Positions 11,219 to 22,212 of a DNA stretch of 64,000 nt are shown piece by piece. Position 1 is the stretch's first letter; every line of letters begins with the position of its first letter. Source of the DNA: Thysanoteuthis rhombus (lineage: Eukaryota > Mollusca > Cephalopoda > Oegopsida > Thysanoteuthidae); NCBI GenBank assembly GCA_963457665.1, contig OY735220.1, forward strand, positions 33,052,969 through 33,116,968. The letters run 5' to 3'. Below the pieces are notes generated by a model. The model saw nothing but the letters and a program-made list of their open reading frames with translations. It had not been told where the DNA came from and did no database searches. A program made the position numbers and the translations under genes.

Positions 11219-11365
11219 CTAAAAATAAATGTAAGATATCTAAATTGGTAATACTGACGAGGAAAATACTTCAAAGCCATAGTTTTGCATGACAGATGGA
11301 AAATTATTTTACATGACAATTATGACAGGCTGGTCCACACACCATAAAGTCTAACCTTTTCCATT
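11219..11365 (+). repeat. Repeat family H
   Basis: ATACTTCAAAGCCATAGTTT, ACATGACAATTATGACAGGC and CACCATAAAGTCT in order, as at 46335-46505. Confidence 0.6.
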
Positions 11366-11810
11366 TGAAGAACAATTGAGAAAAATAATATTTTTGCTCT
11401 GAAAAATCAGGAGAACATATTAAATACATTCAATTTTGAAGATTAATAGAAAAAAATGCTAATTGAAAAGAATCACTTTTGATTCCAAAAATTAACCCAT
11501 CTACCAAATTGAAAAGAGACATTGACTTAACCTGATAGATATTTATCTATTTTGTAAATACTCAACTTAATCCTACCTTGTTGACTGAAATGAACAAATA
11601 TTTTTTTTAAATGAAATTTTATAATGTAAACCAATTCAGTTCATATGCCTTACGTTACGAATATCAATAACTGTCGCAGACAAAATCAATTTACCATTCT
11701 TCCAATAACATTAGCTAGGTCTGATTTTATGGAACCATTCAGTTATTTTATTTAGTCTTATGACTGTTACTAAATTTGTGTTTCTACCATTGAGGAAAAA
11801 ATACATGTCT
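11366..11810. other. A/T-rich sequence, no gene recognised
   Basis: Nothing gene-like seen on either strand. Confidence 0.5.
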
Positions 11811-11890
11811 CATATACATACATACACACAGATATATACATCCACAAATGTATACACATGCACACACACACACACACACATATATATATA
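11811..11890. repeat. AC/AT compound microsatellite
   Basis: ATACATACACAC, then (CA)n, then (TA)n; directly precedes a family A copy. Confidence 0.9.
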
Positions 11891-11901
11891 ATTTGTAAAT
11901 G

Positions 11902-12323
11902 AACAGGTCTAGTTAGTCACTCAATAGAAATCATCACATGACCAATGTCTTTGGACAACAAGTCATTTTGGGGGTGATCAATTGAAAAAAGAGGTGATCG
12001 ATGAATAACTAACTACTCTTGCCTTTTTGGGGACAGTGGTCAAAGAAAAATCTGAATTTTCAAAAAACAAGCTCTAGGACTACTTTAACTCAAACTTACA
12101 TTGTAAACTGAACTCCCACACTAAAAACCTATTTAGGACAGGAATTTTGAAAAAAATAAAAATTGCATTCTCCAGACATAATAAAGAGCAAATGATTAAA
12201 TTTTCAGCTCTCTAGCTCTACTGTTACGACCTGTACATGTGACATGTTAGTCACCAATATTCACTTAAAAACTGAAGAAACCATTGTTGACTATGTTGAC
12301 GATTTTGGTTGGTGGTTTCTAAT
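11902..12323 (+). mobile_element. Family A interspersed repeat, near full length
   Basis: AACAGGTCTAGTTAGTCACT to GGTGGTTTCTAATG, with two of the three GTGATC motifs intact. Confidence 0.85.
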
Positions 12324-12364
12324 GTTTGGGCACAAATACAGGTAGATAGCTCAATCAATATAGA

Positions 12365-12515
12365 CAGCAGGGTTGCCAACTTGGATGTTTTTTTTTGGTT
12401 TTGTTGTTCCGAATTCGTGCGTTCAGTGTTGACAATATATAGATATTTTCTTCTTCATTTTTTTTTTGTAGATTTTCTTGTTATAACGTCCACTGTTGCC
12501 AATTTTGATTTTTGG
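12365..12515 (+). repeat. Possible family E (hAT-like) relic
   Basis: CAGGGTTGCCAACTTGGATG matches the TIR of the element at 24843-25104, and ACTGTTGCCAATTTT lies ~125 bases on. No TSD could be identified. Confidence 0.3.
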
Positions 12516-12520
12516 AACTG

Positions 12521-12558
12521 GCAGACAGATAAACAGACGGACAGACAGACAGACAGAA
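12521..12558. repeat. GACA/ACAG tetranucleotide array
   Basis: GGCAGACAGATAAACAG followed by repeated GACA units. Confidence 0.85.
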
Positions 12559-12731
12559 TTTAAACAAAGTTTTCAAATATCTGATTAATGCTCATGTAAT
12601 GATCTGACGAGAGGAGGAAAAATGAAAAAGAAAAATAATAATTGAGTGAAGGTGATAACAAGTAAAACTGGGAAGCAGCCGCCGGTGTAAAGTTGAAGAA
12701 AAGAAGGGAGAAGCTTTTTACATTGATCCTT

Positions 12732-12735
<4 letters not shown>

Positions 12736-12794
<59 letters not shown>
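12736..12794. repeat. GA dinucleotide microsatellite
   Basis: About 29 uninterrupted GA units; pure purine on the + strand. Confidence 0.95.
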
Positions 12795-12796
<2 letters not shown>

Positions 12797-12975
12797 ATTC
12801 AGTTGTCAGCCCCCTCTTCTTCTTCTCTCCCTCCCTTCGACGCTTTGTCCCTTGTAGACTGACTTGATGTGCCAAAAAACTACCTGCTCTCAACATGTTG
12901 TCACCTCTTCACCCTCACTATTTGTTGCACCACCCCACCTCGATATCCACCCGCTTGCTTACCCGGTTCGATATA

Positions 12976-13288
12976 CAGGTGTAACTTGATTAGTGCGGGT
13001 AATTCGTTCCAAATCTTTCCGCACTGTTGAAAACCGCACTGTTCAAGGTCTTATATTTCAATGTGCTTTTTCCTAGTTTATTCGGGAATTGAATACCTTG
13101 AAAAATGCGGTTGTGGTTGGTATTTTTCTTAATGCAGTTAAATTTATTGCTCTACAAAAAAATAAATGCGAAGTTAAGTATAAGTCGACAAAAAAAAATC
13201 CACATCATATTATAATGACATTGAACAGTGCGGTTTTGAACAGTATGGAAAAAATGGAACGATTACCGTACTAATCAAGGTATACCTG
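12976..13288. mobile_element. Family C MITE (pogo/Tigger-like) with TIRs and TA target duplication
   Basis: The left end CAGGTGTAACTTGATTAG (12976 on) and the right end CTAATCAAGGTATACCTG (to 13288) form imperfect inverted repeats of about 33-35 bases (12976-13010 and 13256-13288). TA flanks both sides (12974-12975 and 13289-13290). 313 bases, no transposase. TA duplication plus a CAGGTATACC-type end is typical of pogo/Tigger members of Tc1-mariner; that superfamily call is from general knowledge. The 61-codon frame inside is incidental. Confidence 0.8.
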
Positions 13289-13309
13289 TACTTAGTTACA
13301 TTAGTCTCT

Positions 13310-13362
13310 ACCTAATACCTTGACAGTACTACATCAAAACCGCACTGTTCAAGGTATTTCTG
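13310..13362 (-). repeat. Family C fragment
   Basis: AATACCTTGACAGTACTACA and CGCACTGTTCAAGGTATTTC are internal/terminal motifs of family C. Confidence 0.55.
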
Positions 13363-13369
13363 TGCACAC

Positions 13370-14080
13370 TTTGCTCGTTCCGTTCGCTCATTTTCCCTCC
13401 CTGGTTCAACCTTTATCTTCTCTTTCTCCCCCTCCCTCTAACCCTGCAGAATGTTTTGAATCTTTTGTACTCATCAGACTCCCCCCCCCCCCTTCATCAT
13501 TCACTTTCTCATCATCCGAATAATCTTTTTCCTTCCATCAGGTAACTTTTTTTCATTGACCCTTCGATTTTTTTTCAACACTTTTTCTGTCATTTCGGAA
13601 ATTCCTTCCTTTTTTTTTTCTTTTACATTCAATTTACGTTTTTACTTTGCTTCCCTCTTCTCTCTCTTTCGCTTCCTCCTTGTCTTTCTCTCTTGTTCTC
13701 CACTTCCCGCTTTCTCAGCGTTTGTTCCCAACTCTCCAGCTTTGTGTTCTCTCTTTCTCTGCACACATACATACACACACACACATACACACACTTCCCG
13801 CTTTCTCTACGTTTGTTCCCAACTCTCCCGCTCTCTGTTCTCTCTTTCTCTCCCTCTCCCCCTCGCTATCTCAATTTCCCTCCTTTTCTCTCCCCGTCTC
13901 TTTCTGTCTCTCTCTCTGTCTCTCTGTCTGTGTCTCACTTCTTGCTTTCTCCGAGTTCGTTCACATCTATCTTTCTATCTCTCTGGGGCCCCCTCTCATC
14001 CTTCCATCATTCTCTCTCTCCACTCTCTACTCTCTCCATTCTCTCTCTCTCTATCTATCTCTCTGGACACTGACCGTTAT
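13370..14080. repeat. ~700-base polypyrimidine tract with a tandem TTCCCGCTTTCTC unit
   Basis: Almost only C and T on the + strand, broken by an ACAC run at 13763-13793. A unit beginning CACTTCCCGCTTTCTC and continuing GTTTGTTCCCAACTCTC occurs at 13701 and 13792, with a decayed third at 13936. The three long overlapping frames here (up to 241 codons, S/L/F-only) are composition artefacts. Confidence 0.85.
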
Positions 14081-14099
14081 CATCTCCTTTGGTTGCCAC

Positions 14100-14840
14100 C
14101 GCGTTAGTCACCATCAGATTAAGGTATCATCGAGGAGGAGAGGAAATCTCTCAGAGTCAGTTGTTGTTGTTTATCTCACTCGTCTCTGTTTTTCTTTCTC
14201 GTTTTCGGGCAGTGCGTGTTCACTGACAGAAGAAATCCTTCCCCTCTTCTGCGAGTCCCGGGCCTGGACTGGACATAACAACATGAAACCAGCAGGTGTG
14301 ATCTCTTCTTTTTCTTCAATTCAATCTTACAACGAACATTCTATCCAAAGAATGCTTTCTTCAGAGGATTGAAAAAAAAATATGAGCAATTTTTTTTCTC
14401 TCAAACAAACAAGACGTGAACAACAATGTTTTTTTTTTTATCGGAATCGTTTTCACATGAATTTCACATGTGACTTAAATATTCCCTTCACTCATCTCTG
14501 CTCACTATTCACAGAGAAAAAGTTACTTGGAAAATAAATAAATAAAATTATATAATAAGAGAAAGAAGAAAAGAAAGAAAAAAAAACTAAACTGCCCAAA
14601 TCTTCACGTTTATTTTCAAGTACTAGTCTCTGTCTAATCCATTCCAGTAGCAGACGAAGGGTTTATTGTTAGATGCTGACACTAACAACAGCAGAGCAGT
14701 CGTCACTCGTCCACAGCCTTCTTCAACTCTGGCCTTGCAGCACATGGAGAATGCAGCCGTAATAATACAATTTACTCCTTCAAATCGACATTCAAGTCCG
14801 TTTGTTTGTTGCTTTGATACAAACTAACAACCATTCAAAG
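14100..14840 (+). promoter_or_regulatory. Candidate promoter and non-coding first exon, ending in a strong splice donor
   Basis: In a window of A/T-rich repeats this block is non-repetitive, richer in G+C and contains clustered CpGs, mostly in 14095-14265. It ends with TTCAAAG|GTAAGA (donor GT at 14841-14842), a near-perfect metazoan 5' splice site on the + strand. A weaker donor, AAG|GTATCA, lies at 14123/14124. There is no long reading frame that looks like protein. It could be the 5' UTR exon of the receptor at 57.5 kb, whose 5' side shows splice acceptors, or belong to a non-coding RNA. The link is inference. Confidence 0.4.
14744..14827 (+). other. Small upstream ORF inside the candidate first exon
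   Basis: ATG at 14744, 27 sense codons, TAA at 14825-14827, entirely inside the candidate exon and just 13 bases before its donor. The peptide begins MENAAVIIQF and has no recognisable domain. If the exon is real this would be an upstream ORF that could dampen translation of the main frame. Confidence 0.2.
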
Positions 14841-14998
14841 GTAAGATGATTAATACTTCACTCCCTCCTCAGAAAAAAAAATACAACTGCAATTCTTAAT
14901 TCATTCTCTTTCATTCTTACTTACTTGTCAACTGAAATGTCTAACTGTTGTACATTTAAGGTTTTTTTTTTTCAATCATAGGGGCCGTGGACTATATG

Positions 14999-15191
14999 CC
15001 GTATTTACTCGTATATAACCCGCACTTTCATACCATTTTTTTTTAATTTTAAAAAGTTTAGACACTACTTTTACTTGGAGTTAAGAATCCAGTTTAATAT
15101 CAGTGAAATTAGAATTAAAATTTTGTTTCAGATAGATAAAAATCGAGATGCGCCCTATACTCGGGTGCGACTAATACACGCGTAAATACGG
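14999..15191. mobile_element. MITE with CCGTATTTAC-type inverted repeats
   Basis: Left end CCGTATTTACTCGTATATAA, right end ACACGCGTAAATACGG: inverted over ~25 bases and including CGCAC / GTGCG. 193 bases, no coding. The family is known widely by this end signature; I do not assign a superfamily. Confidence 0.65.
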
Positions 15192-15893
15192 TAAGTATAG
15201 AGAGCACGAGTCTTACTGATATCAGCCCTTCTTCTTTATTTCTTGTCTTAACATTATCGGAGATCATGCTGTGTTTTTTGACTATTTTTGTGCTTTTCTT
15301 CTTGTAATCAATAACCAGGTAGAGACTGACATTTAGAAAGCTGAAGCAGAATACAAGCAGCACTTATATTAGGTAGTCATAGTCAATAGGTCTCAGCTAA
15401 GCCTTGTAACCTTTTAAAAAACCCTGACGAGGGGAAGTGTTTCATTTACTTGTACTGCTGACCGTGGCGGTTGCTTAGAGACTATAATCTTAAAATCACT
15501 GACCTGAGTGTAACACTGATGAAAAGCAGACAACTCGTCTTGTTTACTTTCTAATTATCAAGATTAGAAGCCACTTCATTCGAAATCTGAGGCAAAATAA
15601 GAAAAGAAAAATGGGAAAAAAAGAGTTTGCTGGGGTGCAGCTAAAGAGGTCTGGGGGGCTTGGTTCCTGAAGGTGCCCCCTCCAACATTCAGTAAGATTT
15701 GTCGTATTAAGTCAGTAGAAATACAGTAGATGAATTACCATTTTATTGGGGGCTCCGGGGATATTTTCAAGTAGTTCCGTTCCCTCAGCTACGCATCTGA
15801 GAGTTTGTCTGTCTGTCCGGAATCTGACAGATCAAATATATGTTAAATTTATCATTTAAAAGTCACTTGCACAGCAATAATACAACTAAAAAA
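15192..15893. other. Unassigned sequence
   Basis: An 82-codon minus frame (15115-15363) overlaps the MITE and is not gene-like. 15640-15680 is a short G/C-rich patch (GGTCTGGGGGGCTTGG). Confidence 0.4.
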
Positions 15894-16092
15894 TGTACCG
15901 TATTTCACCATGTACGATTCGCTACCATACACTATTTGCTACCCCCGATTGAGTATTAATTTTCAGTGAAAAATGCATTGTCCTATGTATACAAATATGT
16001 ATAACAATTATGTTTCCGTAGATAATACGCACTTGAATTTTTCAGTTGAAAATTTTTTAGAAAATGATCGTTATACATGATGAAGTACGGAT
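15894..16092. mobile_element. Related MITE with imperfect TACCGTATTTCA ends
   Basis: Left TACCGTATTTCACCATGTAC, right GTTATACATGATGAAGTACG, about 22 imperfectly inverted bases. End signature is like 14999-15191, but the interior differs. Confidence 0.5.
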
Positions 16093-16423
16093 AGTATTGT
16101 TTTGATAAACTTGGCAAAATCGTCAGGTCAAGATGTAAAATAGTTTAAAAACAGAAGAGGTTTTTGGCTAAATATTTTCATTTACTTGTGCACGAAAAAG
16201 GCAAAAGAAACTATTAAAAGAATTCATTAATAAGCAAGTTTTAATCTCCACTTGTTGAACGAATTGCCAGTTATTAAAATTACTTCTGTTAACATTAGAA
16301 TTGAATTAATCAATAGTGATAGATGTCTGGGTTTGTAGCTTTATTTGTTGTTGTATACATGGGAAATCTATAGAATAAAATTATTATTATTATTATTTTT
16401 GCATTTCAACCATTTATTCGAAA

Positions 16424-16878
16424 CTAGCTGGGATACCCCGCGTTGCCTGGGGAGAAATAAATTCAAATTTCACAACGCACTGCATGTTACGGTTAAAAAA
16501 GAGAGGGGATGAAAGCCTTTCAGAGTGAAGTATAAAAAGAACTTTTATTAATTTTATTCTTACTAACACTTTATTCTCTTGAATGCACGACAGAAAACGC
16601 ACAAAACTCAGATAAAAATTAATTTTTTATGAGATCTTGGTACCAATCTTAAGGTTAATGGTTGGAGAAAATTTTGACCCCAAATTATTTGTTTTTAATT
16701 TTTTAGGACCAGAGAAATGACTTCTGATGACCTCAAAAGTCAACATCACATAGCCTATGTCACAAGTTGACCTCTTGTGGATCTACATACTGAATATTTG
16801 GTCAATGGGCCTTGTAGCTTTAGCTTGGAAAAGGCATAGACAAACAAACCATAGGCTCAAATATTAGTATAGATTTAT
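16424..16878 (+). mobile_element. Family G repeat (ACTAGCTG ... TTAGTATAGAT)
   Basis: Starts AACTAGCTGGGATACCCCGC and ends ACAAACAAACC, then ATATTAGTATAGATT. Invertebrate genomes commonly contain repeats with this start and end; no protein is encoded. The class is not settled here. Confidence 0.6.
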
Positions 16879-17939
16879 TCTACTTCATTTTACTGTTTAA
16901 TTATTGAAAGTTATATCTTTTTATTCATTTATCAAATTAAAATACCTCTAAGGGAATCTCAATATACAAAATGCATTAAATATATATATTGTGATTAGAA
17001 TGTGTATGAAACTTGATAAAAAACTACAAGCTTATCTGTACAGAAACATCAATCTGGTATATTTTATTTTTTTCCCAAATTCATCCATATATTTCAGCTG
17101 ATAACTTCCAAAATTGCCCTGTTGATTGATTTTCTATCTCATATGATCTTAATTTGTCAAAGTTATTTCATCTGAAGTTATTTTCCTTTAATATTGTTTT
17201 AAACCTTTATTTGCAAGATTATTTACTCTAATGACAATATTTGAAAATCATTAAACATTAAAACAATAAAAATGGTAGATATCAACTACATTTGGAAAAA
17301 AATGTTAATTCTCGTTAAATTCAAGTTGAAATCTTTTTCCAATAGAATCTGTCAGTGATAGAAATGTGGTTTGATGTATTTCCTATCTAAATTGATCAGT
17401 AAAATATCTGTAAATAAATCATAAGAATTTGAATTATTTGAATCTAAAATAATCAGAAAAATATCTCCTAATTCCATCGAATCATATTTTCTCAAGGCTT
17501 ATTTCTATGTTATCATTGAAATGTCATTTGAATTAGATATCTTCTTGGCTACTAAAGAAGAAACCTTTTTTGAAAAATGGATGTTTTTGAAAAACTATTT
17601 GAATGAATTCAGTCACAGAAATGTTCATTTATGAATAGACCAGATATTATTTGACCACATAAATACAAATTTATTTCAAAGACATTTATTCATGAAAACA
17701 GACATGAACGTAATCATTTTATCCAGTGTCAATTTACACATAATCTCAAAAAAAGCCAGTCTGTAAAAAATAAAATTTGAACATAACTTTTGAAATTGAA
17801 TAAATGTTAGTAATTAATTAATTAATCAAGTTGTAAAACTTTACATCACAGTATATTGTGATATCAAATAAAATACTGATGTAACATATTTCTTTAGATG
17901 AAGTGTTTAGTTTTCTGATGGAAGATGATAAGGGTAATG
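16879..17939. other. A/T-rich sequence, no gene recognised
   Basis: No frame of note and no repeat family seen. A strongly A/T block. Confidence 0.5.
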
Positions 17940-18065
17940 GAGGAAATGGAGGATTATGCCTGTATACCTACTTGATAATTTCCTGGTTTTTTGTATGTTT
18001 GATGTTTACTAATGGAGCCATTACCGTGTACCTAGTTCTCAGAACCCATTGCCATCACTGGACAG
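17940..18065 (+). repeat. Repeat family J, copy 2
   Basis: GTATACCTACTTGA, TTTTTTGTATGTTTGATG, GCCATTACCGTGTACCTAGT, CATTGCCATCACTG in order. Confidence 0.55.
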
Positions 18066-18308
18066 AGTTCTACTCGTAAGAAAGTCGAGTAAAATGATGT
18101 TTATTTGGGTTTGTAGCAATTCTTATATTGAAAAACTCCTTCTGACCAACCAAAGTAACTCGATTTAGGAAGTTAATAAATAGTTGCATAAATATCTATT
18201 TGGCTTTTGTTTAATTCTACATAATTTTTCTATCATGCTCATTACTTTTGCAGTCTGGGTTGTATATTCAAAATATTATTATCAAGGGTTTTACTAGAAA
18301 ATCAGATA

Positions 18309-18752
18309 TGTTAGAAACTGTCACCAAAACTGTCAGTTTGGGTTTCTTCAGTTTTTGAGTGATTCTGCCATGGTGACTGTGCATGTATCTCATGTGCAGA
18401 CCGTACCAATAGTGCGAGAGGGCTGAAATTTTAACATTCACTCCTTATTATGTCTAGAAAAAAACCTTTTTTGGTTTTCTGAAAACTCACCCCCAAAATA
18501 GGTTTTTAGTGTCAGGGTTCGATTTACAATGTAAGTTTATGCTAAATCGGTACATTAATTTGTGCTTGGCTGTCTTTATACCTGTACTTTGAAAATTTGG
18601 ACTTTGTTAATGATCACTGCTCAACAAAAGGAGAGAGAAGTAATCTATTCTTTGGTCACCCCTTATTTCCAATTTTTCAATTGATCATCCCAAACATGAC
18701 ATACTACCAGAAGATATTGGTCACATGGTAGTTTCTGTTGAGTGACAAACTA
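18309..18752 (-). mobile_element. Family A repeat, reverse, near full length
   Basis: From TGTTAGAAACTGTCACCAAA to GTTTCTGTTGAGTGACAAAC, all intermediate blocks present. Confidence 0.85.
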
Positions 18753-19340
18753 GATGTGGGTTCTTTTTCTCTTGATATTTAATGCCAGACTATAATGCTT
18801 ATAAAATGCTGTTCTTGTAAATCAATGTATCTTAATTCACAAAAACGCACTTGCAAGGGCAATTTCAAAAACCTAACATTCCATTCTCTTTCTTTTCCTC
18901 AATTGAATATTTCAAAATAAAAGATGCTCATTGCAAAAACTATTCAAATCAAAACCTTAGAGCCATCTTTAATTCTGCTGCAAAGTGAAAATCAAATTTC
19001 TGTCTTAATTTTTTAGATGAGGGAATATCATTTTGCAAATTTTTTTGCTGACCTTCGTCCTCATCTTAGTTCATTTTTGATCATGTTTAGCTGTTGTATC
19101 GTACAACCGTCTTCAGAGACCAAAATGGATAAAACAGGCCAGGTTGCTACAGCGACAAACTCGTCTCCTACTTCAATTCTAACAGAAGATGATTATTGCA
19201 ACTTTTGTATATAATAATTTTTTTTAAATTTATATTCTGAATATTGATCAGGTTTCACATAGTGGAACAGATAGTGGAGAGTTTACTCCCATAAATTAGG
19301 TGAAGATTGTTCTTGTTTTTGTTAGCTGCAACAATTAACA
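18753..19340. other. Unassigned sequence
   Basis: A 65-codon + frame (19017-19214) has no domain and low support. Nothing else seen. Confidence 0.4.
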
Positions 19341-20097
19341 TGGCAAAGGGTTCTATCCTTTCTTATATGTGCATATGTTTGTTAGTTTGTTTGTGTGTCC
19401 TGGTGCTCCTGGCCATACTGCTTTGTCTACTGACTTGAAATTTGGCATTTGTACTCCACTAAACCCCTTCTAAAAAAATTTATTTAATTTTTGGTAAAAA
19501 AGCTTTTTTAACCTCTTCCTGATGGGTTTATTGATAACATCTAGATTCCAAAGGATCTAGATATTTCTTAATGTTTTTTTTACTCTATTTTAGATGTTTG
19601 ATGGTGAAAAACACCAGTGATGTCATAAATAGAATTTATTCTGGCCATATTTATTCATTGATGGAATTTATTCACATGACATTAAATTTTGATGCTACAG
19701 TTGTTTAATCATCGCATGCGATGGTGATTTTTATTAAAGTCTTAACACATTAACTGTGAATGACTGTAATTTCAGCCATTGCAATACTAGTAATAACTAT
19801 CACTCTTTGCAGACTGCTGCTATTAATGGGTTAATAATACTAAGTTGATCATTTGTAGAATGCCAGTGGAAAACACCAGTGATGTCATAGATAGAATTCA
19901 TTCTGGCCATATTTATTCTTTGATGGAATTTCTTTACTTGACTTCCGAATTTTAATGCTATGGTTGTTCAGTTATTGACTGTTATGATGTGTGTTTATCA
20001 AAGTTTCAACCCATTAATTGCAAATGACTGAAATTTCAGTCTTTACTGTAATAGAGATAACTATTACTCTTTGCTACCTGCTGCTCTCAATAGGTTT
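19341..20097 (+). repeat. Family F repeat with an internal ~230-bp direct duplication
   Basis: AACACCAGTGATGTCATA, TCTGGCCATATTTATTC and CTATTACTCTTTGC occur first at about 19605-19835 and again at 19866-20097 (offset about 262). The first ~260 bases (from GGCAAAGGGTTCTATCC) are single. A reverse copy of the 5' part and one unit is at 33715-34111. Confidence 0.65.
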
Positions 20098-20148
20098 TTG
20101 TTGTTGTTGTTGATGATGATGATGATGATGATAATTCTTCTTCTTCTT
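20098..20148. repeat. Trinucleotide cluster (TTG, ATG, TTC)
   Basis: GTTGTTGTTGTTG, GATGATGATGATGATGATG and TTCTTCTTCTTC in succession. Confidence 0.9.
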
Positions 20149-20224
20149 AAGATATTTCCATTTGAATACTGGGAAACATCACTAAAAAGGAAGAAATAAA
20201 GAAAGTGGGAAACATAAAGTTTAA

Positions 20225-20568
20225 TGTTATAACTAGCATAGTACCCATTAAAAATTGATGGGATTTTTTTATATTACCTATGGATAGATTAATATTTTAG
20301 AAAACATTCTATTTTCAAACATCGTTTTCAGTCACATAAGTCTCAAGCAGAAGGGGAAAGTAAAACTTATGTTTTTTTGCTTAACTCACACACAGTTTGC
20401 TGTGTCTGTCAGTTACAGCAGTCAGTCACACTGTAGCTGCTGGCAACATTCAGTCACATAAGTCTTTTTCTCTTTCATCAGCTTTAAAGAGAGGAAGAGA
20501 GTAGAACTCATGTCTTCAATATGACATGAACAAACAAACAAACTTGTTACTTTATATATATGGATGGA
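20225..20568 (+). mobile_element. Family G repeat, second copy
   Basis: Starts ATAACTAGCATAGTACCCAT, ends ACAAACAAACAAACTTG then TTTATATATATGGAT; same ends as 16424-16878. Confidence 0.5.
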
Positions 20569-21334
20569 GAAAATTCAGATTCTCTTAGAGAGTTATTATT
20601 TTTGGTTTGTTGGTAGATTTTGAGATTATTAATTACTGAATTCATTGGTAAACATATTGTGACTGTCATTTTTTAGATAACTTGTGAAGTATTCATGTTT
20701 TGGGATGTGGCTGTTTTCTCACTGACTATTTCACAAACTGATAGCTCTGGAAGAGAAGAAGAGGTGTCAAACTCCTGTAAGTGCTTGAAGCTTTTTGATG
20801 TTCCATCATGATGCAGTGCTGAGTGATAAGGACATCATCATCTTAGATGGACATTTCATGCAGATGAAGTCCTGTGCGTGAATGTTCTCAGAGAGTCTCT
20901 AAGTTTCCAGTAAATCTATCCTCATTGCAGAATGGCCAAGTTCAGTTTTTGAAGTCTCAGAGTAGGGTAAATAGAAAAGATTTAGGAGTAGTCTCATTGT
21001 ATGTGAGAGGAAACACATTTTAAAATAATTTCAGCATTAATATAAAATCAAAATCTCATCTAAATTCACAATTCTTTTTCTGAAGATGAAAATTCTCTCA
21101 ATTTAATGCCTACAAAAAACTATTATGTGAATTGATCCTTAGATATTAACATCAACTGCCTAATTACAGTTATGCACAATGTTTCCTAAAAATAAAGTCT
21201 GCAAACATGCGTATCCACTGGGATGAGCTGGGGGCAATGAGGAAGACAATGTGAGAATGTGGTGTAAACAAAATCGGCTTAAAATAAATCCATAACATAA
21301 GTATGTTAATTTAAGTTTTTCATCATCAACATGT
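20569..21334. other. Unassigned sequence
   Basis: No protein-like frame. Moderately complex sequence at 20740-20960, but no domain or splice pattern that I can support. Confidence 0.4.
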
Positions 21335-22212
21335 TTTTAATCGTCGTTGGACATAGACCTTCCCTGGGATTAGCCACACCTCTCTATCATGGGCACTTTC
21401 TGAATTGGTCTAGTTTGTCTCTTCATCTTGTATTCTGCTGGCCTCAATTACGTATGTGATCTCTGGGGATCCATGTTGATAGTCATGATGTCTATCGGTT
21501 GTCTGCCATTCTTGCAACATGGCCTCCCCCTTGCCATTCAAGTTTTCTAATAGATTCTATGATGTCTCTGACCTGTTTTCTCCCTGATATACTTGGCTGT
21601 CTTGTGATCTCTCCATGTGAGGTTGAGCATGATTCTTCCATGTGCACATTGCATGCTTCTCAGTCTGTGAGTCAGTCTCTTGTTTAGGCTCGATGTGACA
21701 GCTCCGGAGGATGCATTGATTGTATACTCTTCTTTTTAGGACTAATGGGATCGTCTGGTTTTTGAAGATTGAGCTTGCTCTACCATGGGCTTACCATCCT
21801 AGAGTGGTTGTTAACTTGCTTTCTTCTTTTGTGGGTTTCATAGAGACTTGTTATCCTAGGTAGATGTAGTGGTCTACTTTCTCCAGTTTTGCATCTTTGA
21901 TTTTGATAGTTGTGTTCTTATTCTCAATGTGGTTGTTGCACATGACCTTTATTCTCCTGAAATTCATGTGTAGACTAACTTTCTTGCTTTCTTCATTCAG
22001 TTCATCTAGCATTAGTTGGAGGTTATGTAGGTTCTCTGTGAAGAGGGTGATGTCATCTGCAAATCTGAGGTCGCCCAGATATTCATTGTCTATTTTGATT
22101 CCTCTATTCTCCTAGTTTAGGTTTTGGAAGATCATATCAAGGCAGGCTGTGGGTATCACCTTGTCTTACTCCTTTTTGGAGCTGGAAGGGTTCAGAGTCT
22201 TTTTGTAGCCTG
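21335..22212 (-). pseudogene. Decayed LINE reverse transcriptase (RTE-like)
   Basis: The minus strand retains the RT catalytic core as FADDITLF (the aspartates lie at 22052-22057 on the + strand), then HMNFRRIKVM, KLEKVDHYIYLG, and a downstream thumb-like part readable as IFKNQTIPLVLKRRVYNQ, with further broken matches to about 21340. This order is that of LINE RTs of the RTE/BovB kind. Stop codons and frameshifts are spread throughout, starting directly after YIYLG. The endonuclease domain and the N-terminal RT are absent, as in 5'-truncated LINE insertions. Confidence 0.7.

Noticed and set aside
13556..14372. Three overlapping + strand frames of 126-241 codons
   Set aside because: They are translations of a C/T-only tract (S, L, F, P) in three frames at once; no start context, domain or codon bias.
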